Shown piece after piece: positions 4,710-12,288 of a DNA stretch of 12,356 nt (positions within the stretch are counted from its first letter, which is position 1; each line of letters opens with the position of its first letter). The position numbers and the translations under genes are program-made. The notes beneath the pieces were generated by a model. The model was not told the origin of the DNA and did no database searches. It saw only the letters and a list, made by a program, of their open reading frames with translations. Source of the stretch: an uncultured Oscillospiraceae bacterium (lineage in GTDB: Bacteria; Bacillota; Clostridia; Oscillospirales; Oscillospiraceae); the NCBI GenBank assembly GCA_934546685.1, contig CAKTEB010000071.1, positions 1 through 12,356 of the forward strand, read 5' to 3'.

Positions 4710-6329
4710 ATGATGACGACTGGCGCAGAGGCTTTAATTGAGAGCTTACAGCGGGAAAACGTAACAGAGATCTTCGGCTACGCGGGGGCCACCATCTGCC
4801 CTGCGGCGGACGCGCTGAAGCATTCGGATATCCACTATACCCTGGTGCGCACGGAGCAGAACGCCGGCCACATGGCCTCCGGCTATGCCCGGATCAGCGG
4901 CAAGGTGGGCGTGTGCATGGTCACCTCCGGCCCCGGGGCCACGAACCTCATCACCGGCATCGCCACCGCCTACATGGACTCCATCCCCATGGTGGCCATT
5001 ACCGGCCAGGTGGAGAGCTATCTCCTGGGCCGGGACATCTTCCAGGAGGTGGACATCACCGGCGCGGTGGCCCCCTTCATCAAGCACAGCTACCTGGTGA
5101 AGGACGTCAAGAGCATCCCCCGGATCGTCAAGGAGGCCTTCCATATCGCCGCCACCGGCCGCCCCGGCCCGGTGCTCATCGATATTCCCATCGACGTCCA
5201 GAAGGCCCAGTTTGAGGCCGTCTACCCGGAGACTGTGGACATCCGGGGCTACAAGCCCTCGGTAAAGGGCAACCTCAAGCAGATCGGCCGGGCGGCGGAG
5301 GCCATCCGTCAGGCGAAAAAGCCGGTCCTGTGTCTGGGCGGCGGCGTGGTCAGCGCTCACGCAGAAAAGGAGGCCCTGGCCTTTGCGGAGAAGTCCCAGA
5401 TCCCCATTGTCACCACCATGATGGGCCTCGGCATCGTGCCCACGGACCATCCCCTGTATGTGGGCATGATCGGCTCCTTCGGCACCGCCACCGCCAACCG
5501 GGTCCTGGCCCACTCCGACCTGCTCATTTTGGTGGGCGCGAGAGTTGCCAACCGGGCCATTCTCCAGCCCTCGGAGATCGGGCGGCGCATGAAGACCATC
5601 CATATTGACGTAGACCCCGCGGAGATCGGCAAAAACGTCAACACCACCATTCCCGTGGTGGGCGACGTGAAGGAGGTGCTGCTCCAGCTCATGGAGGAGG
5701 ACACCGTCGCCCAGACCCAGGACATGGAGACCCTCCAGAAGAGCCGTCAGGCGGAGCTGGTTCGAGAGCTCCCCAGCCGTCCCGGCTACGTCCATCCCGC
5801 CCGGGTGATCCGCACCCTGGGCCATATGATGGACGACGACGCGATCTTGTGCGTGGACGTGGGCCAGAACCAGATCTGGACCTGCAAGCATATGACCATC
5901 AAGCACGGCCGGTTTCTCACCACCGGCGGCCTGGGCACCATGGGCTATTCGCTGCCCGCGGCCCTGGGGGCCAAGGTGGCCGATCCCGGCAAGCAGGCCG
6001 TGGTGGTCTGCGGCGACGGCAGCTTCCAGATGTTCGAGAATGAGCTCAGCACCCTTCGGAACCTGAATGCCGACGTGAAGATCGTCATGATGGAAAACAG
6101 CGTTCTGGGCCTGGTCAACGAGATCCAGCACAGCGCCTACAGCGGCCCCTTTGGGGTGGCCCTGGATCACTCCCCGGACTTCTTTCAGCTGGCGGAGGCC
6201 TACGGCATCCCCAGCATGTCCCTCCGGGAGGACGGCGACATCCAAGAGACCCTGGAGCGGTTCTTGAAGACCCCCGGCCCCGGCCTGCTGGTGTGCCATG
6301 TGGATCCCGACGCCAAGACCGGCGACTGA
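4710..6329 (+). CDS. ilvB: Divergent acetolactate synthase large subunit (ThDP enzyme)
   Basis: This 539-residue thiamine diphosphate enzyme has the acetohydroxyacid synthase fold. The N-terminal Pyr domain carries the catalytic glutamate (E49 in RTEQNAGHMASGYAR) and TSGPGATNLITGIATAYMDS (72-91). A central FAD-type domain follows (about 190-340), then a C-terminal PP domain with GDGS (435-438) and EN (462-463) for Mg-ThDP. It would condense pyruvate to 2-acetolactate. It departs from standard enzymes: GYAGATICP replaces GYPGG, LGLVNEIQ replaces LGMVRQWQ so the substrate-determining Trp is absent, and the usual C-terminal PMVPPG segment is missing. It is first in the operon and is followed 16 nt later by its own small subunit gene, which supports a true AHAS. 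A related ThDP enzyme with altered substrate choice is possible. The start ATG has AGGGG upstream. Confidence 0.85.
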   Translation: MMTTGAEALIESLQRENVTEIFGYAGATICPAADALKHSDIHYTLVRTEQNAGHMASGYARISGKVGVCMVTSGPGATNLITGIATAYMDSIPMVAITGQVESYLLGRDIFQEVDITGAVAPFIKHSYLVKDVKSIPRIVKEAFHIAATGRPGPVLIDIPIDVQKAQFEAVYPETVDIRGYKPSVKGNLKQIGRAAEAIRQAKKPVLCLGGGVVSAHAEKEALAFAEKSQIPIVTTMMGLGIVPTDHPLYVGMIGSFGTATANRVLAHSDLLILVGARVANRAILQPSEIGRRMKTIHIDVDPAEIGKNVNTTIPVVGDVKEVLLQLMEEDTVAQTQDMETLQKSRQAELVRELPSRPGYVHPARVIRTLGHMMDDDAILCVDVGQNQIWTCKHMTIKHGRFLTTGGLGTMGYSLPAALGAKVADPGKQAVVVCGDGSFQMFENELSTLRNLNADVKIVMMENSVLGLVNEIQHSAYSGPFGVALDHSPDFFQLAEAYGIPSMSLREDGDIQETLERFLKTPGPGLLVCHVDPDAKTGD

Positions 6330-6345
6330 GGAAAGGAGCGAGACC

Positions 6346-6831
6346 GTGAAGCAGACCATTTCCGTGCTGGTAGAAAACCAGGCTGGCGTGCTCAACAAGA
6401 TCACCGGCCTGTTCTCCAGACGTGCCTTTAATATTGAATCCCTGGCCGTGGGCGTCACCGACGACCCCACCGTCTCCCGGATCACCATTATCGTGGACAG
6501 CGGCAACAGCGTGGTGGAGCAGGTGGAAAAGCAGCTCAACAAGCTGGTGGACGTCATCAAGGTCCGCACCCTGGAGGAGGACCGCCTCATTGGCCGGGAG
6601 CTGATGATCGTCAAGGTGTCCTGCACCACGAAAACCAGAGTAGACATTATGAATCTGTGCCAGATCATGGGGGCCAAGATCGCCGACGTGTCGGCCTCCT
6701 CCATGACCCTGGAGCTAAGCGATACCACGGAGCGGCTGGAGCTGTTCCAGAGCCTGCTGCGGCCCTTCTCCATTCTGGAGGTGGCCCGGACGGGACTCAT
6801 TGCCGTGCAAAAAGGCAGCGGCAAAATCTAA
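6346..6831 (+). CDS. ilvN: Acetolactate synthase small (regulatory) subunit 1
   Basis: This 161-residue protein is the regulatory subunit that raises the activity of the large subunit and carries valine feedback. The N-terminal ACT domain (about 1-75) has SVLVENQAGVLNKITGLFSR and FNIESLAVG; the C-terminal half (about 80-155) is the small-subunit C-terminal domain ending in ARTGLIAV. Asn11, Gly14 and Asn29 occupy the same numbers as the valine-site residues of Escherichia coli IlvH, so valine inhibition is likely (inference). The GTG at 6346 has AAGGAG 7 nt upstream and matches the family start. A longer frame from 6298 overlaps ilvB1 and is unlikely. It is spaced 16 nt after ilvB1 and 18 nt before ilvB2. 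Confidence 0.92.
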   Translation: MKQTISVLVENQAGVLNKITGLFSRRAFNIESLAVGVTDDPTVSRITIIVDSGNSVVEQVEKQLNKLVDVIKVRTLEEDRLIGRELMIVKVSCTTKTRVDIMNLCQIMGAKIADVSASSMTLELSDTTERLELFQSLLRPFSILEVARTGLIAVQKGSGKI

Positions 6832-6849
6832 GTTTGGAGGGAACGACCC

Positions 6850-8562
6850 TTGAAGGTTAAAGCTACTACTGCAATTCTCGAGTGCCTGCTGGAGCAGGGA
6901 GTGGATACCATCTTCGGCTATCCCGGCGGCACCATCCTCAATATCTACGATGAGCTCTACCACTATCAGGGAAAGCTCCGGCATATCCTCACCGCCCACG
7001 AGCAGGGCGCGTCCCATGCCGCCGACGGCTACGCCCGTGCCACCGGCAAGGTGGGCGTGTGCTTCGCCACCTCCGGCCCCGGCGCCACCAACCTGACCAC
7101 CGGCATCGCCACCGCCTACTACGATTCCTCTCCCGTGGTGTTCATCACCTGCAACGTCACGGAGAATCTCCTGGGCAAGGACGCGTTCCAGGAGGTGGAC
7201 ATCACCGGCATCGCCATGCCCATCACCAAGGCCACCTATCTGGTCCGGGATCCCCAGACCATCCCGGATATCATGCGGGAGGCCTTCGCCGTGGCCGCCA
7301 CCGGCCGTCCCGGCCCGGTGCTCATCGACTTCCTGAAAAACGTCACCGCCCCCAACCAGCTCATCGACTATGAGCCCATGGAGCGGAAGGAGCACATCAA
7401 GCATGGCCGCCTCCAGGCCCTGACCCATCGCATCGGCTGGGACATCCGCACCCCGGAGCCCAACCACGAGGACGTGGACAAGCTGGCCCAGATGATCCGG
7501 GAGTCCGAAAAGCCCCTGCTCATCTGCGGCGGCGGCGTGGTCCGGGGCCGTGCCCACAAGCAGTTCCGGGCCCTGGCCGAGAAGATCGACGCGCCGGTGG
7601 CCATCACCGTCATGGGCGGCGGCGGCTTCCCCGGCGGCAATCCCCTGACCACCGGCATGATCGGCATGCACGGCACCCAGGCCTCCAACATGGCCTGCGA
7701 CAACTGCGACCTGCTCATCGCCGTGGGCTGCCGGTTCTCGGACCGGGTGGCCCTGGATCCCGATTCCTTCGCCAGCCAGGCCAAGATCGTCCAGATCGAC
7801 ATTGACCGGGCGGAGATCGACAAAAACGTCAAGACCGCCCACCACATCATCGGCGACGCGGGCCGGGTGCTGGAGCTCCTGAACGAACGGGTGGAGCAGA
7901 AGCACAATGACCGCTGGAAGGAGTTCGTCTTCTCCTACGCCACCCGCACCGAGTACCAGGACAAGCCCGGGGAGCTGACCCCCCAGCAGGTGCTGGAGAC
8001 CATCCGCCAGAATGTCCCCCAGGATACCATCGTGGCCACGGACGTGGGCCAGCACCAGATGTGGACCATCCAGCATTTCCACTTCGACTATCCCGGCCAG
8101 CTCCTGACCTCCGGCGGCTTCGGCACCATGGGCTTCGGCCTGGGCGCGGCCCTGGGCGCCAAGCTGGGTAACCCGGACAAGACCGTCATCCACATCACCG
8201 GCGACGGCTGCTTCCGGATGAACGGCCAGGAGATGGCCACCGAGAGCCACTACGATATCCCGGTCATCACCTTCGTCTTCGACAACCGCACCCTGGGCAT
8301 GGTTCGCCAGTGGCAGAACCTGATCTATGACAAGCGCTTCTCCCAGACCGACCTGGGCTTTGCCCCGGACTTCGTCAAGCTGGCGGAGGCCTATGGCCTG
8401 AAGGGCGCCCACGTTTCCACCGTCGAAGAGCTCAAGGCCGCCATTCAGGAGGCCAAGGAGTGGGGCCACGGCTATGTGGTGGACTGCCTCATCGACACCG
8501 ATGAGATGGTGCGGCCCATGGTGGGCGGCGGCCAGCCCATCACAAACTTTATGCTGATCTAG
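6850..8562 (+). CDS. ilvB: Acetolactate synthase large subunit, standard type
   Basis: This 570-residue catalytic subunit condenses two pyruvates to 2-acetolactate, or pyruvate and 2-ketobutyrate to 2-aceto-2-hydroxybutyrate, with ThDP, Mg and FAD. It has FGYPGGTILNIYDEL (22-36), the catalytic glutamate E51 in HEQGASHAADGYARATG, SGPGATNL, GKDAFQEVDITGI (109-121), GMHGTQASN, and the ThDP motif GDGC (451-454) with DN at 478-479. MVRQWQ is intact with Trp488, the residue that favours 2-ketobutyrate in characterised enzymes. The C-terminus has RPMVGGGQP. The start is a TTG with GGAGGG about 9 nt upstream. It differs strongly from the large subunit gene upstream, so the pair is not a recent duplication. 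Confidence 0.95.
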   Translation: MKVKATTAILECLLEQGVDTIFGYPGGTILNIYDELYHYQGKLRHILTAHEQGASHAADGYARATGKVGVCFATSGPGATNLTTGIATAYYDSSPVVFITCNVTENLLGKDAFQEVDITGIAMPITKATYLVRDPQTIPDIMREAFAVAATGRPGPVLIDFLKNVTAPNQLIDYEPMERKEHIKHGRLQALTHRIGWDIRTPEPNHEDVDKLAQMIRESEKPLLICGGGVVRGRAHKQFRALAEKIDAPVAITVMGGGGFPGGNPLTTGMIGMHGTQASNMACDNCDLLIAVGCRFSDRVALDPDSFASQAKIVQIDIDRAEIDKNVKTAHHIIGDAGRVLELLNERVEQKHNDRWKEFVFSYATRTEYQDKPGELTPQQVLETIRQNVPQDTIVATDVGQHQMWTIQHFHFDYPGQLLTSGGFGTMGFGLGAALGAKLGNPDKTVIHITGDGCFRMNGQEMATESHYDIPVITFVFDNRTLGMVRQWQNLIYDKRFSQTDLGFAPDFVKLAEAYGLKGAHVSTVEELKAAIQEAKEWGHGYVVDCLIDTDEMVRPMVGGGQPITNFMLI

Positions 8563-8573
8563 GAGGTGCGCCC

Positions 8574-9128
8574 ATGAATTCCGAAAAGAAAGCATATACC
8601 CTGTCCGTCCTGGTGGAGGACACCCCCGGCGTTCTGAGCCAGGTGGCCCGTCTCTTCTCCCGGAAGGGCTATAACATCGAGTCCATCTGCTCCGGCCCGG
8701 GCCTGGAGCCGAACACCACCCGGATCTCCGTGGTGGCTCTGGTGGACGAGGTCACGGTGCATCAGCTGGCGACCCAGCTTTCAAAGCTGCTGCTGGTGAT
8801 CTCCGTGGACGTGCTGGAGGGCGAGGAGTCCATCCAGCGGGAGCTGGTGCTCATTAAAGTAAAGGCCGAGACCCGGGACGCCCGGGAGGATATCATCCAG
8901 ATCACCAACGTGTTCCGGGGCAATATCGTGGACTTCGGCCAGTCAACGCTGATCATTGCCGTCGTCGGTGCGGCGGAGAAGATCAAGGCCATCCTGAAGC
9001 TATTGGGTGACTATGGCATTCTCGAAACCGCCCGAACCGGCATGGTTGCCCTCGAAAGAGGACAGAAAACAATATACGACCAGAACAAACTCAAGGAGGA
9101 ATATAATTATGGCAAAAATGTATTATGA
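8574..9128 (+). CDS. ilvN: Acetolactate synthase small (regulatory) subunit 2
   Basis: This 184-residue regulatory subunit has an N-terminal ACT domain (about 7-85, LSVLVEDTPGVLSQVARLFS and YNIESICSGPG) and the small-subunit C-terminal domain ending in ETARTGMVALERG. It carries Asp16 where small subunit 1 has Asn11; Gly19 and Asn34 are kept, so its valine response may differ. The ATG follows an ideal AGGAGGTG whose first bases are part of the ilvB2 stop codon (TAG at 8560-8562). The last residues (KLKEEYNYGKNVL) are encoded across the ribosome site and start of ilvC, overlapping it by 20 nt. This suggests translational coupling and an extended tail without conserved function. Confidence 0.93.
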   Translation: MNSEKKAYTLSVLVEDTPGVLSQVARLFSRKGYNIESICSGPGLEPNTTRISVVALVDEVTVHQLATQLSKLLLVISVDVLEGEESIQRELVLIKVKAETRDAREDIIQITNVFRGNIVDFGQSTLIIAVVGAAEKIKAILKLLGDYGILETARTGMVALERGQKTIYDQNKLKEEYNYGKNVL

Positions 9129-10137
9129 GAAGGACTGCGACCTGAGCGTCCTGAACGGTAAGAAAATCGCGGTCATCGGCTACGGCTCCCAGGGCCATGC
9201 CCATGCTCAGAACCTGCGGGATTCCGGCTGCGACGTGGTCGTGGGCCTGCGCCACGGCAAGTCCTGGGACAAGGCCACCGAGGACGGCTTCACCGTCATG
9301 AGCGTTGCCGACGCCACCAAGGCCGCCGACATCATCATGATCCTGGTCAACGACGAGCGCGCCGCCGACATCTACAAGGAGCACATCGGCCCCAACCTGA
9401 CCGCCGGTAAGGCCATCGCCTTTGCCCATGGCTTCAACATCCGCTATAAGCAGATCGTGCCTCCCGCGGACGTAGACGTGTTCATGGCTGCCCCCAAGGG
9501 CCCCGGCCACACCGTCCGCGGCCTGTATGTAAACGGCAAGGGCGTGCCCTGCCTGGTGGCCTGCGAGCAGGACGCCACCGGCAACTGCCTCCAGATCGCC
9601 CTGGCCTACATCGCCGGTATCGGCGGCGCCCGTGCGGGCGTCATGGAGACCACCATGCACGACGAGACCGAGACCGACCTGTTCGGCGAGCAGACCGTCC
9701 TCTGCGGCGGCGTGGTAGACCTGATGCAGTGCGGCTTCGAGACCCTGGTAGAGGCTGGCTATGAGCCCGAGAACGCCTACTTCGAGTGCATCCATGAGAT
9801 GAAGCTCATCGTGGACCTCATCAACAAGGGCGGCGTGGCTGCCATGAACTACTCCATCTCCGATACCGCTGAGTTCGGCGAGTATGTCTCCGGCCCCCGT
9901 GTGCTGCCCCATGACCTCATCAAGGCCAACATGCGCGCCGTGCTCTCCGACATCCAGGACGGCACCTTCGCCAGTCGCTGGATCGCCGAGAACAAGAACG
10001 GCCGCTCCTTCTTCAACTCCAAGCGTGACCAGCTGGCCAAGCATCCCATGGAGCTTGTGGGCGCGGAGCTCCGGAACAACATGCTCTGGAAGGACGGCGA
10101 CAACGGCGATAAGGGCCTTGACTCCGCATCCAACTAA
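9109..10137 (+). CDS. ilvC: Ketol-acid reductoisomerase, class I
   Basis: This enzyme isomerises and reduces 2-acetolactate or 2-aceto-2-hydroxybutyrate to the dihydroxy acids, using NAD(P)H and Mg. It has 342 residues, the usual short form. The Rossmann motif is GYGSQGHAHAQNL (24-36), and the cofactor loop is GLRHGKSWDKA (46-56). His107 (FAHGFNI), the metal ligands Asp190 and Glu194 (ETETDLFGEQTVLCGG), and Glu226 and Glu230 (YFECIHEMKLI) with SISDTAE (249-255) form the active site. I chose the ATG at 9109 because AGGAGG lies 8 nt upstream and MAKMYYEKDCD is the family start. A frame starting at 9007 only adds out-of-family residues inside ilvN2. No terminator follows it. Confidence 0.97.
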   Translation: MAKMYYEKDCDLSVLNGKKIAVIGYGSQGHAHAQNLRDSGCDVVVGLRHGKSWDKATEDGFTVMSVADATKAADIIMILVNDERAADIYKEHIGPNLTAGKAIAFAHGFNIRYKQIVPPADVDVFMAAPKGPGHTVRGLYVNGKGVPCLVACEQDATGNCLQIALAYIAGIGGARAGVMETTMHDETETDLFGEQTVLCGGVVDLMQCGFETLVEAGYEPENAYFECIHEMKLIVDLINKGGVAAMNYSISDTAEFGEYVSGPRVLPHDLIKANMRAVLSDIQDGTFASRWIAENKNGRSFFNSKRDQLAKHPMELVGAELRNNMLWKDGDNGDKGLDSASN

Positions 10138-10182
10138 TTAGTTCATTTCTTAGAGTGCAATAGGAAACACCGGACAAATCGG

Positions 10183-10319
10183 CAAGAGCATTCAGCCAGA
10201 GATTTTTCGTTCGGAAAAAGGCATTTTTCCGCAGGAATACTTTGTGTATTTCAAGGGAAAATGCCGCATTTCCGGCGGAAAAGATCGGCTGTAGGCCGCA
10301 GACGCATTTGCCCGGTGTT
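10183..10319 (+). repeat. Structured intergenic element, copy 2
   Basis: This is the second copy of the 137-bp element, lying in the 207-base gap between ilvC and ilvD on the operon strand, so it should be transcribed. It has a TTTTTC/GAAAAA hairpin (loop GTTCG), then GGCATTTTTCC paired with GGGAAAATGCC (11 bp, one G-U) around the conserved ATACTTTGTGTATTTC hairpin. These are followed by CGCATTTC, GGCGGA, a GCGG/CCGC pairing and CGCATTTGC-CGGTGTT. The outer helix differs almost completely in bases from copy 1 (GGAAAACC/GGTTTTCC) yet is fully paired in both. There is no T run, so it is not an ordinary terminator. It ends 25 bases before the ilvD ATG and could affect ilvD expression or mRNA processing (inference). 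Confidence 0.78.
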
Positions 10320-10344
10320 GCCGTTCAAAAAGGAGAATAAAGAT

Positions 10345-12012
10345 ATGAAGCTCTCTGCCAACGTCACCCAGGGCGTGGATCGGGCCCCCAACCGTTCCCT
10401 GTTTGCCGCTCTGGGCTACACCAAGGAGGAGACGGACCGGCCCCTGGTGGGCGTGGTCTGCTCCTATAACGAGATCGTCCCCGGCCACATGAACCTGGAC
10501 AAGATCGCCGAGGCGGTCAAGGCCGGCGTCCGCATGGCTGGCGGCACCCCCGTGGAGTTCCCGGCCATCGCGGTCTGCGACGGCATCGCCATGGGCCACA
10601 TCGGCATGAAATACTCCCTGGTGAGCCGGGATCTCATCTGCGACTCCACCGAGGCCATGGCCATCGCCCACCAGTTCGACGCCCTGGTCATGATCCCCAA
10701 CTGCGATAAAAACGTCCCTGGCCTGCTGATGGCCGCGGCCCGGATCAACGTTCCCACCATCTTCGTCTCCGGCGGCCCCATGCTGGCGGGCCATATGTCC
10801 GACGGACGGCGCACCTGCCTCAGCGATATGTTCGAGGCCGTAGGCGCCTACCATGCGGGCACCCTCAATGAGGACGGGGTGGAGGAGTACGTCATGAACG
10901 CCTGCCCCTCCTGCGGCTCCTGCTCCGGCATGTACACCGCCAACTCCATGAACTGTCTCACCGAGGCCATCGGCATGGGCCTCCGGGGCAACGGCACCAT
11001 CCCGGCGGTCTACTCCGCCCGGCTGCGCCTGGCCAAAATGGCCGGTATGCAGGTCATGGAGCTCTACCGGAGGAACATCCGGCCCCGGGACATCATGACC
11101 GAGGAGGCCTTCAACAACGCTGAGATCGTGGACATGGCCCTGGGCTGCTCCACCAACACCATGCTGCACCTGCCCGCCATCGCCCATGAGTGCGGCATCG
11201 ACATCGACCTGGGCCACGTCAACGACTTCAACGCCCGGACCCCCAACCTCTGCCATCTGGCCCCTGCGGGCCCCACCTTTATGGAGGACCTGGATCGGGC
11301 TGGCGGCGTGTACGCGGTGATGAAGGAGCTGGCGGACGCCGGCCTCATCAAGACCGATCTCATGACCGTCACCGGCAAGACCGTGGCGGAGAATATCGCC
11401 GACGCCAAGAATCTGGATCCCGAGACCATCCGGCCCATCGATAAGCCCTATCTTGCCACCGGCGGCATCGCCGTGCTCTTCGGCAACCTGGCTCCCGACG
11501 GCTGCGTGGTGAAGCAGTCCGCCGTGGCCCCCGAGATGATGCGGCACTCCGGCCCCGCCCGGGTCTTCAACTCCGAGGAGGAGGCCATCGCGGTGATCTA
11601 CGCCGGGGGCATCAAGCCCGGCGACGTGGTGGTGATCCGCTATGAGGGCCCCAAGGGCGGCCCCGGCATGCGTGAGATGCTGAACCCCACCTCTGCCATC
11701 TGCGGCATGGGCCTGGGGGAGAGCGTGGCCCTGATTACCGACGGACGGTTCTCCGGCGCAACCCGGGGCGCGGCCATCGGCCATGTGTCCCCGGAGGCTG
11801 CCTCCGGCGGTACCATCGGCCTGGTGGAGGAGGGGGATATTATCTCCATCGATATCCCCGATCACCGGATCACCCTGGAGGTCACCGACGACGTCCTGGC
11901 CGCCCGGAAGGAGAAGCTGGTGATGCCCGAGCCCAAGGTGAAGACCGGGTATCTGGCCCGGTATGCCAAGATGGTCACCTCCGCCGACAAGGGCGCGGTG
12001 CTGAGCATTTAA
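10345..12012 (+). CDS. ilvD: Dihydroxyacid dehydratase
   Basis: This iron-sulfur enzyme dehydrates the dihydroxy acids made by IlvC to 2-ketoisovalerate and 2-keto-3-methylvalerate, the direct precursors of valine (and leucine) and isoleucine. It has 555 residues, the normal length. The cluster and metal region shows Cys39 (VVCSYNE), Cys120 in NCDKNVPG and CPSCGSCSGMYTAN at 187-200. GCSTNTMLHLPAIAHE and, near the end, TDGRFSGATRG, with the conserved active-site serine, complete the picture. The ATG at 10345 has AAGGAG about 9 nt upstream and gives the usual MKLSANVTQG-DRAPNRSL start. An in-frame ATG at 10261 lies inside the structured element and is rejected. It is the last gene of the operon, 207 nt after ilvC, so its expression may be partly independent. 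Confidence 0.97.
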   Translation: MKLSANVTQGVDRAPNRSLFAALGYTKEETDRPLVGVVCSYNEIVPGHMNLDKIAEAVKAGVRMAGGTPVEFPAIAVCDGIAMGHIGMKYSLVSRDLICDSTEAMAIAHQFDALVMIPNCDKNVPGLLMAAARINVPTIFVSGGPMLAGHMSDGRRTCLSDMFEAVGAYHAGTLNEDGVEEYVMNACPSCGSCSGMYTANSMNCLTEAIGMGLRGNGTIPAVYSARLRLAKMAGMQVMELYRRNIRPRDIMTEEAFNNAEIVDMALGCSTNTMLHLPAIAHECGIDIDLGHVNDFNARTPNLCHLAPAGPTFMEDLDRAGGVYAVMKELADAGLIKTDLMTVTGKTVAENIADAKNLDPETIRPIDKPYLATGGIAVLFGNLAPDGCVVKQSAVAPEMMRHSGPARVFNSEEEAIAVIYAGGIKPGDVVVIRYEGPKGGPGMREMLNPTSAICGMGLGESVALITDGRFSGATRGAAIGHVSPEAASGGTIGLVEEGDIISIDIPDHRITLEVTDDVLAARKEKLVMPEPKVKTGYLARYAKMVTSADKGAVLSI

Positions 12013-12025
12013 TAGATGAAAACAG

Positions 12026-12061
12026 GGTGCGGCGCATGATAAGGTGCGCCGCACCTTTTTT
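12026..12061 (+). terminator. Intrinsic terminator of the ilv operon
   Basis: GGTGCGGCGCA (12026-12036) pairs perfectly with 12045-12055 (11 bp, 8-nt loop) and is followed by six T (12056-12061). It lies 13 bases after the ilvD stop and should end the whole operon transcript. Confidence 0.93.
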
Positions 12062-12115
12062 GGTTTTCATTTTCTGGCGTATCTGGTTTAACGCTCTGAC
12101 TAAATTTTTCCACTA

Positions 12116-12212
12116 TCTCGTAGGGACGAGGATCAATCGCCCGCTTTGGGCGCACTGCGTTGACCAACGCCCTCCGGGGGCCATATCTTTCTTTGTGTGA
12201 AGAAAGATATGG
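12116..12212 (-). repeat. Dispersed intergenic repeat, right copy (inverted)
   Basis: Read on the minus strand, this matches 277-369: a long hairpin (12181-12193 with 12200-12212, 13 bp plus a G-U), then GGCCCCCGGAGGGCGT, GGTCAACGC and GCGGGCGATTGAT, ending in CCCTAC. The hairpin stem differs from the left copy (CCATATCTTTCTT against CCATCTTTCTGC), but each arm change is mirrored in the other arm. The surrounding right end (12062-12356) has no gene I can support. Beyond the repeat lies a small perfect TTTTGGCC/GGCCAAAA hairpin (12269-12288). Confidence 0.7.
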
Positions 12213-12268
12213 AAGAAAGACACACCAAGGGGGCCTGCGGCGCGTCGTCGCAAGCTCCGTATCCTTCG

Positions 12269-12288
12269 TTTTGGCCTTTGGGCCAAAA
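12269..12288. repeat. Small perfect hairpin in the right gene-free end
   Basis: TTTTGGCC (12269-12276), loop TTTG and GGCCAAAA (12281-12288) form a perfect 8-bp stem. It could be a weak terminator for a gene beyond the window, or part of a longer repeat that starts at the neighbouring hairpin. I see no coding sequence in 12213-12356. Confidence 0.4.

Noticed and set aside
10261..10344. A longer ilvD start at 10261
   Set aside because: The extension would be encoded by the structured element, lacks a ribosome site and does not resemble IlvD, which begins MKLSANVTQG at 10345.
4746..12054. Several 300-690-codon frames antisense to ilvB, ilvC and ilvD
   Set aside because: These have the same mirror-frame composition, no ribosome sites and no family motifs, while the plus strand carries intact enzymes. 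They reflect codon bias, not genes.
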